DNA from: Micromonospora sp. WMMD961
GTDB taxonomy: Bacteria; Actinomycetota; Actinomycetes; Mycobacteriales; Micromonosporaceae
Direction of reading: 5' to 3'
Assembly: GCF_029626145.1 (NCBI RefSeq)
Contig: NZ_JARUBJ010000002.1
Span: 5,677,501-5,741,500 of the forward strand
DNA length: 64,000 nt
Part shown: positions 31,920 to 40,726 of the stretch, one piece after another
Layout: every line of letters starts with the position of its first letter
Position numbering within the stretch: position 1 is the stretch's first letter
Translations under genes and position numbers: made by a program
The notes under the pieces: model-generated
What the model was told of the DNA's origin: nothing
The model's database searches: none
The model's input: the letters and a program-made list of their open reading frames with translations, nothing else

Positions 31920-33365
31920 ATGCATCGACGTCGACGCGGCTCGGCGATCCTCGCCCTCGGCCTGATCGCCAGCCTGCTCGCCCCCGCCACCGTGCCGGCG
32001 AGCCCGGCCCTCGCCGCCCCACCCGGCACCAAGAAGGTCATCGTCCAGCTCTTCGAGTGGAACTGGCCCTCGGTGGCCGCCGAGTGCCAGAGCACCCTCG
32101 GCCCGAAGGGCTACGGCTACGTCCAGGTCTCACCCCCGCAGGAACATGTACGGGGCAACCAGTGGTGGCTGGCGTACCAGCCGGTCAGCTACCGGATCGA
32201 GTCCCGCAAGGGCACTCGGGCCCAGTTCCAGTCCATGGTGAACACCTGCCACGCGGCCGGGGTCAAGGTGCTCGTCGACGCGGTGATCAACCACATGTCC
32301 GGCCAGGCCAACGGGGGCACCGGCTGGGCCGGGTCGTCCTACTCGCACTACGACTACCCGGGCATCTACCAGACCCAGGACTTCCACCACTGCGGCCGCA
32401 ACGGCGGCGACGACATCGTCAACTACAACGACCGGTACGAGGTGCAGAACTGCGAACTGGTGAACCTCTCCGACCTGAAGACCGAGTCGGACTACGTCCG
32501 GACCAGGATCGCCGCGTACCTCAACGACCTGCTCTCCCTCGGCGTGGACGGTTTCCGCCTGGACGCCAGCAAGCACATGCCGGCCGCCGACATCGCCGCG
32601 ATCAGGAGCAAGCTGTCCCGCTCGGCGTACCTCGTGCAGGAGGTCATCTACGGCGCCGGCGAGCCGGTCCAGCCGACCGAGTACACCGGCAACGGTGACG
32701 TGCACGAGTTCCGCTACGGCAAGGACCTGGCCCGGGTGTTCCGCTCGGAGCGGCTGGCGTACCTGCGCAACTTCGGCGAGGGCTGGGGGCACCTGCCCAG
32801 CGGTCCGGCCTCGGTCTTCGTGGACAACCACGACACCCAGCGCGACTCCGGCGGGGTGCTGACCTACCGCGACCGGGGGATCTACGCGCTGGCGAACGCC
32901 TTCATGCTGGCCTGGCCGTACGGCTCGCCGACCGTGATGTCCAGCTACACCTTCAGCAGCCGGGACGCCGGCCCGCCCTCGGACGGCAACAACAAGACGC
33001 TCAACACCACCTGCTACTCCGGCTGGGAGTGCGAGCACCGCTGGCCGGTGATCGCCAACATGGTGGGCTTCCGCAACGCCACCGAGGGCGCCGGCGTGGC
33101 CAACTGGTACGACAACGGCAACAACCACATCGCGTTCAGCCGCAGCGGCAAGGGCTTCGTCACCATCAACGACGAGGACTCCGCGGTCAACGGCCGTTCC
33201 TACTACACGGGGCTGCCCGCCGGCCGGTACTGCGACGTCATCCACGGCACCTACACCGGCGGCACGTGCAGCGGGCCGGTGATCACGGTGGACGGGAACG
33301 GCTGGTTCGCCGCCAACGTGCCCGCACACGACGCGGTAGCCATCCACATCGGCGCCCGCCTCTGA
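31920..33365 (+). CDS. Secreted alpha-amylase (GH13)
   Basis: 481 residues with AGGAG five bases before ATG 31920. Signal peptide of about 33 residues with a basic start (MHRRRRGS) and an A-x-A end (ALAA). Catalytic residues of GH13 are Asp215 (DGFRLDASKH), Glu241 (YLVQEVIYG) and Asp305 (VDNHDTQ); VDAVINH is conserved region I. The sequence resembles Streptomyces-type alpha-amylases (subfamily 32) cutting starch to maltose. The protein ends soon after the C-terminal beta domain (AVAIHIGARL), with no starch-binding module. Monocistronic, with its own regulated promoter and a 24-bp hairpin after it. Confidence 0.94.
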   Translation: MHRRRRGSAILALGLIASLLAPATVPASPALAAPPGTKKVIVQLFEWNWPSVAAECQSTLGPKGYGYVQVSPPQEHVRGNQWWLAYQPVSYRIESRKGTRAQFQSMVNTCHAAGVKVLVDAVINHMSGQANGGTGWAGSSYSHYDYPGIYQTQDFHHCGRNGGDDIVNYNDRYEVQNCELVNLSDLKTESDYVRTRIAAYLNDLLSLGVDGFRLDASKHMPAADIAAIRSKLSRSAYLVQEVIYGAGEPVQPTEYTGNGDVHEFRYGKDLARVFRSERLAYLRNFGEGWGHLPSGPASVFVDNHDTQRDSGGVLTYRDRGIYALANAFMLAWPYGSPTVMSSYTFSSRDAGPPSDGNNKTLNTTCYSGWECEHRWPVIANMVGFRNATEGAGVANWYDNGNNHIAFSRSGKGFVTINDEDSAVNGRSYYTGLPAGRYCDVIHGTYTGGTCSGPVITVDGNGWFAANVPAHDAVAIHIGARL

Positions 33366-33369
33366 CCAC

Positions 33370-33427
33370 CTGAAAGGAAGGGCCCCTTGCTATCACTTTT
33401 TGTATAGCAGGGGGCCCTTCCTTTCAG
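33370..33427. repeat. Long hairpin, family B (copy 2), amylase terminator
   Basis: A 24-bp stem with one G-T pair: 33370-33393 (CTGAAAGGAAGGGCCCCTTG onward) and 33404-33427, loop CACTTTTTGT. It starts five bases after the amylase stop and ends shortly before the L,D-transpeptidase. It shares the GGAAGGG core with 28497-28538. Confidence 0.9.
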
Positions 33428-33450
33428 CTCAGGTCCGATACAGTGGATTC

Positions 33451-34359
33451 GTGGGTTTTGACCGAATGTCCCCGTATCGCCGCCGCCGCGTCTGGGTGAC
33501 CGCCGCCATCGCCGTCCCCGTGCTGCTGGTCACCGCGCTGCTGGTCGGGCAGGCCCTCACTCCGAACTCGACGGCCCCCGAACGGGTCGTCGCGGCGGCC
33601 GACCCGACGCCGAGCAGTGTCGAGCAGAACGCGGACGAGTCGACTCCCCCGGCAGCGCCCGCCCCGGCGGGGTTGCCGGTGGTCGACTACGACCCCGCCC
33701 CCGGTGGGTTCCCCGCCGACCCGGCCACCATGGACACCACGCCGCTGACCGAGGGGGCGCACCCGACGAAGCGGATCGCCGCGTACGACGCGCCCGGCGG
33801 TCGCCCGCGAGCATTCCTCGAACCGACGATCCGAGGCGTGGAGCTGACCATGCCGATCGCCGACCGGCAGGCCGGCTGGACGGCGGTTCTGCTGCCCTCG
33901 GCCAATCGGCGGCTCGCCTGGCTGCCCCCGGGCGGGTTCGACACCGTGCCGTTGCGCGACCAGATCGTGGTGGAACGCAAGGTCCACCGACTCACCTGGT
34001 ACCGGGCCGGCAAGGCGGTGCGCTCCTGGGAGGTCAGTCTCGGCCAGTCGGGGCAGGACACTCCGCTCGGGCGGACCTTCATCCTGGGCCGCACCCCACC
34101 GCCGGAGTCGGTCTACGGCGGGGTGGACATCTACGCGCTCGGGTCGGTGCCCGACGACCCGGAGTCGGTGCCGGCCGGGCTGCGCGGCGCGCACATCGGC
34201 GTGCACACCTGGCACAACGACGACGAGTTGGGCGAGAACACCACAAACGGCTGCATCCGGCTGACCCGCTCCGGCCAACGGGAGTTGCTCGCCGAGGTCC
34301 GCCCCGGCAGCAGCGTGGTGGTCGTCGACCAGTTGCCCACCCCACCGCCGACCGCCTGA
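33451..34359 (+). CDS. L,D-transpeptidase (YkuD family)
   Basis: 302 residues from GTG 33451. There is no clear ribosome site, but TACAGT at 33439-33444 is a possible -10 seven bases before the GTG, so the transcript may be leaderless. ATG 33466 is an alternative. A membrane anchor spans about 14-34 (VWVTAAIAVPVLLVTALLVGQ), then a Pro/Ala-rich linker. The catalytic domain (about 170-295) contains GVHTWHNDDELGENTTNGCIRL with Cys268 and His252, the YkuD active-site pattern. The enzyme would form 3-3 cross-links in peptidoglycan or attach proteins to it. Confidence 0.9.
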   Translation: MGFDRMSPYRRRRVWVTAAIAVPVLLVTALLVGQALTPNSTAPERVVAAADPTPSSVEQNADESTPPAAPAPAGLPVVDYDPAPGGFPADPATMDTTPLTEGAHPTKRIAAYDAPGGRPRAFLEPTIRGVELTMPIADRQAGWTAVLLPSANRRLAWLPPGGFDTVPLRDQIVVERKVHRLTWYRAGKAVRSWEVSLGQSGQDTPLGRTFILGRTPPPESVYGGVDIYALGSVPDDPESVPAGLRGAHIGVHTWHNDDELGENTTNGCIRLTRSGQRELLAEVRPGSSVVVVDQLPTPPPTA

Positions 34360-34384
34360 GCGCCAGCCCGCGGAGGCCCGTCGT

Positions 34385-35017
34385 TCAGTCGCCGAGCAGC
34401 CAACCGTTCTGCTCGGCGACCCGGATGGCGTCGGCCCGGTTACGCGCGCCGGTCTTGCCGATCGCCGCCGAGAGGTGGTTGCGTACCGTCCCCTCGGAGA
34501 GGTGCAGCGCCCCGGCCAGGTCGGCGACCGTGCCACCGCCACGGGCCGTGCGCAGCACCTCGGTCTCCCGCTCGGTCAGCGGGCTGACCCCGGTGGCCAG
34601 GGTCTCCGCCGCCAGCGTCGGGTCGACGACCCGCAGGCCGGCGTGCACCCGGCGGACCGCGTCGGCGAGTTGTCGGGCCGGGGTGTCCTTGACCACGAAG
34701 CCGCTCGCGCCGGCCTCCATCGCCCGCCGCAGGTAGCCGGGCCGGCCGAAGGTGGTCACCACCAGCACCCGGCAGGTCGGCAACGCGGCCCGCAACGCGG
34801 TGGTGGCCGCGATTCCGTCCAGGCCGGGCATCTCCACGTCCAGCAGGGCCACGTCCGGCGCGCTGCGCAGCGCCTCGGGCACCACCTCGTCGCCGCGGCC
34901 GACCTCGGCCACCACGGTCAGGTCCGGCTCCAAGGACAGCAGCGCGGCCAGCGCGCCCCGGACCAGCGCCTGGTCGTCGGCCAGCAGCAACCGGATCGGC
35001 GAAGGCTCGCCGCTCAC
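34385..35017 (-). CDS. NarL/FixJ-family response regulator
   Basis: 210 residues. Receiver domain with the acidic pair Asp14-Asp15 (LLLADDQALVRG), phospho-acceptor Asp60 (VALLDVEMPG), and Lys in VVKDTPARQL. C-terminal LuxR helix-turn-helix (SPLTERETEVLRTARGGGTVADLAGALHLSEGTVRNHLSAAIGKTG). It overlaps the histidine kinase gene by four bases and belongs to the four-gene operon with an ABC exporter, whose transcription it most likely controls. Confidence 0.95.
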   Translation of the reverse strand: MSGEPSPIRLLLADDQALVRGALAALLSLEPDLTVVAEVGRGDEVVPEALRSAPDVALLDVEMPGLDGIAATTALRAALPTCRVLVVTTFGRPGYLRRAMEAGASGFVVKDTPARQLADAVRRVHAGLRVVDPTLAAETLATGVSPLTERETEVLRTARGGGTVADLAGALHLSEGTVRNHLSAAIGKTGARNRADAIRVAEQNGWLLGD

Positions 35018-36153
35018 CGCGCCTCCCCCGGCGCGTGTACCCGCAGCAGGAAACCGTCGCCGCCCGGTCGGCGGCCGACGGTCACCACCGCGTCCAGTCG
35101 GCCCGCCCGCTCCCGGAGGCCGACGAGGCCGGAACCGGTGGCGTCGGGAGTGGACGGCCCACGCCCGTCGTCACTCACCTCGACCCGGTCCGGGTACACC
35201 CGGACCGTGCAGCACCGCGCCCCGCTGTGCCGGACCACGTTCGTCACCCCTTCGCGTACCGCCCAACCGAACAACCGGTCCCACTCCTGCGGCAGGTCCG
35301 GCACCTCGGCCGGCAGATCCGCCACGATGCCCGCCGCGGCCAGCGCGGAGCGGGCGCCGGCCAGTTCCGTGGCGAGGGTGACCTCGCGGTACGCCCCAGC
35401 CGTCTGCCGTACGTCGGCGAGCGCCGCCCGGGCCAGCGCTTCCACCTCGGCGATCTCGACGGCGGCCCGGCCGGTGTCCACCTCGATCAGTCGGCCGGCC
35501 AGCTCGGCCTTGATCGCTACCACGGTCAGCGAGTGCCCGAGGATGTCGTGCAGGTCCCGCGCCGCGCGGGCCCGTTCCTCGGCTACCGCGAGCCGGGCGA
35601 TCTCCTGCTGGGCGGCCCGCAGCTCGCTGTTGCGTTGGGCCAACCGGGAGACCCCGAACATGGCGAACGAGGCGAGCAGCACCGCGAAGACGATGCCGCT
35701 CTCCGCCTCCCAACCCGGCACCAGCCAGGAGGCCAACCCGGGGGTCACGGCGCAGACCACCACGGTCGGCAACGCCTCCCACGACGGCAGCAGGAACACC
35801 GCCGCCGCCGCCACGTAGACCAGGGTGGCCAGCCAGTCCCCGCCGGTCCCCGGAATGCTCGCCAGGCCCACCACCAGCAGCAGCACCAGCCCGGCCCGGG
35901 CGCGGCCGGCCGGGATCGGCCGCAGCGACTGGCGCAGCCCACGCGCCCACTGGAACAGCAGCACGTAGCCGACGCCGAAGGCCACCAGCGCCGTCACTCC
36001 GAGGATCCGCCGCCACAGCTCCGGCTGATGCAGCGCGGTGGCGAGCGGCACGTTGAGGAAGAACAGCCACACGGCGGCCAGCAGCCAGCCGGTGAACCGC
36101 CAGTGGCGGCTCACCGGCCGGGGCTGCACGGTCGCGAGGTCCATCAGGCTCAC
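35014..36153 (-). CDS. DesK-type sensor histidine kinase
   Basis: 379 residues. Five or so membrane helices occupy about 20-170, without a large extracellular domain. HisKA_3 dimerisation segment: AEERARAARDLHDILGHSLTVVAIKAELA, phospho-accepting His202. The HATPase module follows: FGWAVREGVTNVVRHSGA and VSDDGRGPS, SGLVGLRERAG. This intramembrane-sensing layout is typical of kinases that monitor membrane stress or antibiotics and sit next to ABC-2 exporters. The initiation codon is unclear (GTG 36153 or ATG 36144); neither has a good ribosome site. Confidence 0.94.
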   Translation of the reverse strand: MSLMDLATVQPRPVSRHWRFTGWLLAAVWLFFLNVPLATALHQPELWRRILGVTALVAFGVGYVLLFQWARGLRQSLRPIPAGRARAGLVLLLVVGLASIPGTGGDWLATLVYVAAAAVFLLPSWEALPTVVVCAVTPGLASWLVPGWEAESGIVFAVLLASFAMFGVSRLAQRNSELRAAQQEIARLAVAEERARAARDLHDILGHSLTVVAIKAELAGRLIEVDTGRAAVEIAEVEALARAALADVRQTAGAYREVTLATELAGARSALAAAGIVADLPAEVPDLPQEWDRLFGWAVREGVTNVVRHSGARCCTVRVYPDRVEVSDDGRGPSTPDATGSGLVGLRERAGRLDAVVTVGRRPGGDGFLLRVHAPGEAR

Positions 36154-36170
36154 GCTAGCCGTCGGGGTGG

Positions 36171-36971
36171 TCAGACCCGAGCGGTGTCCCGGCGGAACAG
36201 CCGAGCCGCACCGACGCCGAAGACCAGCGCCCAGCCCACGAGGTTGGCCACGGCCGCCAGGCTCACCCCGTCGCCGGTCAGTGGAGCACGGGCCAGCACC
36301 CCCACGCCGTACACCGGGGTGAACGTGGCGACGTGCTGGAGCACCTCCGGCAGCACCTCGACCGGCACGAACAGCCCGCCGAACATGGCCAGCACGGCCA
36401 GGATCGGGCCGATGAACTGCATGACGTTCTCGGCCGGCGCCAGGTAGCCGACGAACAGGCCGAACGCGGCGAAGACCAGCGAGCCGACCCAGGCGGCGAG
36501 CCCGGACAACAGCCAGACGTACGCCGGGACACGGACGCCGGCCGCCGCGCCCACCAGAAACTCGACGGCGACCGCGAGCAGGCCGAGGGCCATCGCGGTG
36601 GCCAGTTTGGTGGCCACGTACGCGCTCGGGCGCAGTGGGGTGAGCCGCAGCTGCCGGCTCCAGCCCAGCGCCCGCTCGGTGGCCACCGCGCCACCGGCGC
36701 TGGTGGTCGCCACCATGGCCGCGTACACGGCCAGGCTGATCATGACGTACGCCGTGACCGGACGCCCGTTGTCCAGGTTCTGCCCGCCCTGCGGCAGGCC
36801 GAAGATGAGGAAGAAGACGCTCGGCATGATCAGCGTGAAGGCGAGGGTACGACGGTTGCGCAGCACCCGGCGCAGCTCGATGCGTAGGACGCCCGGGGAG
36901 AACCCGCCCAGGGCGGGCAGCCGACGGTCCGGCTGGTCGGTGCGGGGCGGGGTGGCCGACACTGTGGTCAT
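36171..36971 (-). CDS. ABC-2 type transporter permease
   Basis: 266 residues with six membrane helices in the ABC-2 arrangement. It starts one base after the ATPase stop codon. Features include LRIELRRVLRNRRTLAFTLIMPSVFFLIFGLP at the N-terminus and the YLAPAENVMQFIGPILAVLAMFGGLFVPVEVLP segment common to DrrB/LinF-type exporters. It pairs with the ATPase at 36973 to export a lipid or antibiotic. Confidence 0.92.
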   Translation of the reverse strand: MTTVSATPPRTDQPDRRLPALGGFSPGVLRIELRRVLRNRRTLAFTLIMPSVFFLIFGLPQGGQNLDNGRPVTAYVMISLAVYAAMVATTSAGGAVATERALGWSRQLRLTPLRPSAYVATKLATAMALGLLAVAVEFLVGAAAGVRVPAYVWLLSGLAAWVGSLVFAAFGLFVGYLAPAENVMQFIGPILAVLAMFGGLFVPVEVLPEVLQHVATFTPVYGVGVLARAPLTGDGVSLAAVANLVGWALVFGVGAARLFRRDTARV

Positions 36972-36972
36972 C

Positions 36973-37872
36973 TCAGGCTCCGGTCTGCGCGGTGGTCAGG
37001 GTGAGGAAGGCGTCCTCGAGGTTGCGGGAGGTGATCTCCACGTCCCGGGCGGCGGTCCGGGTGAGCAGGTGTCGGGCGACGGCGTCCGAGTCGCCGGTGC
37101 GGACCAGCACGCTGTCGCCGCGTACCTCCACGGTGTCCACGCCGGGCAGCGCGGCGAGCGCGGCCTGGTCGGCGCCGGGCAGGGTGGCTCGCACCGTGCG
37201 ACCGGCGGCCAGGTTCTTGATCTCCGCGGTGGTGCCGTCGGCGACGACGCGCCCCTGCCGGACCAGCACGATCCGGTCGGCGTACGCGTCCGCCTCGTCC
37301 AGGTAGTGGGTGGCGAAGATGACGGTCCGTCCGCGTCGGGCGTCCCGGCGCAGTGCCTGCCAGAAGTCCCGGCGGCCCTCGACGTCCATACCGGTGGTCG
37401 GCTCGTCGAGCACCATCAGGTCCGGGTCGGGCAGCAGGGCCAACGCGAAGCGCAGTCGCTGCTGCTGGCCGCCGGAGCAGCGCCCCACCACCCGCCCGGC
37501 GATGCCGGCGAGGCCGGCCCGCTCCAGCACCTCGGCCACCGGGCGGGTGTGCCGGTAGAAGTGGGCGGTCATCTCGACCGTCTCGCCCACGGTGAGGTCC
37601 TTGAGCAGTCCGCCGGTCTGCAGGACGGCGGCGACCCGGCCCCGGGCCACCGCGTCGTCCGGGGTGCCGCCGAGGATGCGGACGGTCCCCGCGTCCGGGC
37701 GGGCCAGCCCGAGCAGCATGTCGATGGTGGTGGTCTTGCCCGCGCCGTTCGGGCCGAGGAAGGCCACCACCTCGCCGGGCTGCACCCGCAGGCTCAACCC
37801 GTCGACAGCGGTGACCGCGCCGAAGGACTTGGTGAGGCCGTCCAACTCGACAGCCGGATGCGTACTGGTCAT
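36973..37872 (-). CDS. ABC transporter ATP-binding protein (DrrA-like)
   Basis: 299 residues from ATG 37872; ATG 37881 is nine bases upstream, but the GGAG is then too close. Complete ABC motifs: Walker A GPNGAGKT (40-47), Q-loop LQTGGLL, signature RCSGGQQQRL (usual LSGGQ reads CSGGQ), Walker B LMVLDEPTTGMD and H-loop FATHYLDEAD. The C-terminal extension of about 80 residues (LPGVDTVEVRGDSVLVRTGDSDAVARHLLTRTAARDVEITSRNLEDAFL) is the DrrA-type regulatory domain. First gene of the exporter/two-component operon. Confidence 0.95.
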   Translation of the reverse strand: MTSTHPAVELDGLTKSFGAVTAVDGLSLRVQPGEVVAFLGPNGAGKTTTIDMLLGLARPDAGTVRILGGTPDDAVARGRVAAVLQTGGLLKDLTVGETVEMTAHFYRHTRPVAEVLERAGLAGIAGRVVGRCSGGQQQRLRFALALLPDPDLMVLDEPTTGMDVEGRRDFWQALRRDARRGRTVIFATHYLDEADAYADRIVLVRQGRVVADGTTAEIKNLAAGRTVRATLPGADQAALAALPGVDTVEVRGDSVLVRTGDSDAVARHLLTRTAARDVEITSRNLEDAFLTLTTAQTGA

Positions 37873-37995
37873 GTCAGTCATGCTCCGGCGGCGCGTACCC
37901 CAATGCCTGGAGCGGCCGTCACGTCCCGGCCGTGACATTTGTCAGGGGCCCTGGTTGGCACGGAGAGTGACGGGCACGTGGGCACGGACCGCGAC

Positions 37996-38043
37996 GAGCG
38001 TGATGCCGCTGAGTCATCAATATGCCCGTGTGGCATCACGCTC
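37996..38043 (+). promoter_or_regulatory. 12-bp perfect inverted repeat upstream of hydrolase
   Basis: GAGCGTGATGCC (37996-38007) and GGCATCACGCTC (38032-38043) are perfect complements around a 24-base AT-richer loop. The element ends 68 bases before the hydrolase ATG. It could be an operator for a dimeric regulator or a leader hairpin. Confidence 0.6.
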
Positions 38044-38111
38044 ATCGGAGGAATTCCCGCCGCGGCAGCGGGTAACCGCCGGGCCGGACGCCGCGACACC
38101 GGGAGGACGCG

Positions 38112-38966
38112 ATGGGTGCCACGCCGCAGGGCCGGGTCGACACGGTCGTGCTGATCCACGGACTCTGGATGACCCCGCGTAGCTGGGAGGGGTGGGTCGA
38201 GCGGTACACCGCGCGCGGTATGCACGTCATCGCCCCTGCCTGGCCCGGGATGGACCGGTCCGTGGAGCAGTTGCGTGACGATCCCGGCCCGATCGCCGAG
38301 CAGAGCATGGCCGCGATCGTGGCGCACTACGACAAGATCATCCGAGCGCTGCCCCGACCGCCGATCATCATGGGGCACTCGTTCGGCGGCCTGTTCGCCC
38401 AGGTCCTCGCCGACCGGGGTCTCGGCGCGGCGGTGGTGGGGGTGCATCCCGCAGCGGTGAAGGGTGTGCTCAAGGTGCCGCTGAGCACGCTGCGCTCCGG
38501 ATTCTCGATCCTCCGCAACCCCGCCAACCGCCACCGGGCCGTCCCGTTCACCCCGGACGACTTCGCCTACGCGTTCGGCAACGCGATGAGCCGCGAAGAC
38601 TCCGACCGGGCCTGGCAACGCTATGCCGTTCCGGGCGCCGGGCGGGTCCTCTTCGAGGGCGCGTTCGCCAACGTCGACCCGCGCTCACCGGCCCGGGTCG
38701 ACGTCGGGCGCGACGACCGCGCACCGCTGCTGCTGATGGCCGGCGAACTCGACCACGTGGTGCCGGCGTCGGTGGTCCGCGCGAACGCGGGGCTGTACCA
38801 GAAGTCCCGCGCCCTCACCGCGTACCAGGAGTTTCCCGGCCGGTCGCACTTCACCGTGGGGCAGGACGGCTGGGAGGACATCGCCGACTACGCGCTGGAC
38901 TGGGCGCTGCGCGCCGCGGCCCTGCCCCGGGAGGCGACCATCGCCAGCGAGACGCCCCGCCGCTGA
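38112..38966 (+). CDS. Alpha/beta hydrolase
   Basis: 284 residues, GGGAGG ribosome site. VVLIHGLWMTPRSWEGW provides the oxyanion loop, GHSFGG the nucleophile elbow with Ser90, Asp in LLMAGELDHVVP (about 210-216) and His in FPGRSHFTVGQDGWEDIADYALDW as the catalytic acid and base. No signal peptide. It resembles non-haem haloperoxidase-like or esterase members often found in actinomycetes; the substrate is unknown. A 12-bp inverted repeat precedes it. Confidence 0.88.
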   Translation: MGATPQGRVDTVVLIHGLWMTPRSWEGWVERYTARGMHVIAPAWPGMDRSVEQLRDDPGPIAEQSMAAIVAHYDKIIRALPRPPIIMGHSFGGLFAQVLADRGLGAAVVGVHPAAVKGVLKVPLSTLRSGFSILRNPANRHRAVPFTPDDFAYAFGNAMSREDSDRAWQRYAVPGAGRVLFEGAFANVDPRSPARVDVGRDDRAPLLLMAGELDHVVPASVVRANAGLYQKSRALTAYQEFPGRSHFTVGQDGWEDIADYALDWALRAAALPREATIASETPRR

Positions 38967-39018
38967 GTGCGCCGCTCGGACCACGACGAAGCGGAACGGG
39001 TCCGACCAGGGTCCGTCC

Positions 39019-40446
39019 CTACTGATCGGCTGTGGTGTTGATGTAGTTGATTCCGTTCTTGTAGAAGCTGTCGACGGCCCTGTTCACCTCCGCGACGCCT
39101 ACTGCCTTGCCGGCAACCGAGTAGATCCAGTTGACCTGCATGTTCCAGGTTCGTTGGCCGGCGAAGGGCAGGTCGATCAGCCATGCGTTGAGGTGGATGC
39201 GCATCGGTTCGCGGGGGAAGGTCTTGCCGCCGCTACTGAAGACGGGCCGGCCGTCGACCGAGTATGTGACCGTGCCGTCGACCGCGGTGATCATCAGGGT
39301 GTGCCACCCGGTGAGGCTTCGATTCAGGGCGCGCGTGGTGCGGTCCCCCTGGGCAGCGCTACGCCAACTGGTGGTGTCGAGCTTGGGCCCGGGTGCGCCC
39401 CAACCGCCGTTGGGCTGGTACTCGAAGTCGAGTTCGTTGTAGCGCTGTGAGGTCGCCTCGGGCGAGATCGTGCAGAAGGATTCGACGACGTGGTCGCCGT
39501 CGCGACCGTCGACCGGTTTGTCGGTGAAGTTGATCCGTGCGGCGATGGTGCCGGTGAGGAAGGTGTTGTCGATGCCGATCAGCTCGGCCTGCCGGGTGCC
39601 TTGCCGGGTGCCGTCGGTGGTGACCTGCAGCTGAAGTACCTGCCCGCCGTTGGCCTTTTGATTCGCGGGGAAGCTGATGGCATCCGCTGACCAGGTGCCG
39701 GCGATCCCGGGCCCGCCGCCGTCGGTGCGGACCTGCCATCCGTTGGCGGTCACCGCCGGATCGGCGACGTCGGTGTAGCGGAAGTTGTCGAAGAGTGTTC
39801 CGGCCGGCAGTGTCGCGGCCGACGCGTTCGAGGGTCGAGGGGAAGCCTCCGGTGGAGCGCCATCGGGTTCGTCCCCCCAGAAGAGGACGCCGTCGACATA
39901 GCCGGTCACGCGCGCCGAAGGCGCGTAGTGGGTGAGCGCCGGGTCGAACGAGCGATCGTCGGCCTGGTCCAGGGCCTTGTGGTCGAGTCGGTACAGCTGT
40001 AGCCCGATGCCCTGGCTGCTCTGCCCCGGTGCCAGCGTGCCGGCAGCGGAGGTGAAGCCGACCCGCAGGTAGTGGGTGGCCGTGGGAGCCGGCTGCGGCA
40101 TCGCGGTGACGACCTGGGTGACGGTCGAGCAGCGGAGGGCCGTCTGCACGCAGTTGGCCGCGTAGTCGGCATCGCCGTGCTCGCTGAAGTAGTACCGGAG
40201 CGTCACCTGGTGCAGTGCCACCGGTTGGCGGGATGTGTTGATCACCTCCAGCCACGGCTGCGCGACCGCAGCGGTGGCCGGGGTGTCCGTCCGATACCGG
40301 ACGGTCAGCAGCGCACTCCCGTCATCAGGCCGGGCGTTGTGCGTCGTCCGCCAGACGCCGTACGACAACAGCCCGGCGCCGAGGACGACCACGACCATGA
40401 GCAGGCTGAGCCAACGGCGGGAGGAACGGGAACGCGACCGACCCAT
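39019..40446 (-). CDS. Membrane-anchored protein with CBM3 and GH16-like (concanavalin A) domains
   Basis: 475 residues from ATG 40446 with AAGGAG five bases upstream. Basic start (MGRSRSRSSRRW) and a hydrophobic helix at about 13-33 anchor or export it. Residues about 45-190 match a family 3 carbohydrate-binding module: LTVRYRTD, LEVINTSRQPVALHQVTLRYYFS, YLRVGFTSAAGTLAPGQSS and GVLFWGDEP. Residues about 205-475 are a beta-jelly-roll with YNELDFEYQPNGGWG, close to the GH16 ExDxE signature but reading E-L-D-F-E, and WHTLMITAVDGTVTYSVDGRPVF. Glucan binding and cleavage or trimming is the likely role. It is divergent from a GT2 synthase. Confidence 0.8.
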   Translation of the reverse strand: MGRSRSRSSRRWLSLLMVVVVLGAGLLSYGVWRTTHNARPDDGSALLTVRYRTDTPATAAVAQPWLEVINTSRQPVALHQVTLRYYFSEHGDADYAANCVQTALRCSTVTQVVTAMPQPAPTATHYLRVGFTSAAGTLAPGQSSQGIGLQLYRLDHKALDQADDRSFDPALTHYAPSARVTGYVDGVLFWGDEPDGAPPEASPRPSNASAATLPAGTLFDNFRYTDVADPAVTANGWQVRTDGGGPGIAGTWSADAISFPANQKANGGQVLQLQVTTDGTRQGTRQAELIGIDNTFLTGTIAARINFTDKPVDGRDGDHVVESFCTISPEATSQRYNELDFEYQPNGGWGAPGPKLDTTSWRSAAQGDRTTRALNRSLTGWHTLMITAVDGTVTYSVDGRPVFSSGGKTFPREPMRIHLNAWLIDLPFAGQRTWNMQVNWIYSVAGKAVGVAEVNRAVDSFYKNGINYINTTADQ

Positions 40447-40726
40447 GCGTGCTCCTTGACGACTCGACGCCCGCTTGCCGGGAAGTGCTGGCAGCGGGCG
40501 TCTAGACAAACGCGGGTCATCCTACCGACGCGGGCCCGCGTCGTGGGTCCGGCATGACACGAGACATCCCCGGCCGGCCGGACGGCCGTCTCCAGCGCGC
40601 ATCGGCCGAACAGGCAGCTAAAACTGGCCCGGCGGAGGCGTCGCCGACTTGATCAAGCCAGCTATGGTTCTCCCGCTCCAGACCGCGACAGCCGGCCCTG
40701 GACGATGATCATCGGGCGGGGAACTC

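Noticed and set aside
40447..40726. c-di-GMP riboswitch upstream of the GT2 synthase
   Set aside because: Checked for the GEMM-I conserved blocks because GT2 synthases are often c-di-GMP controlled; they are not present.
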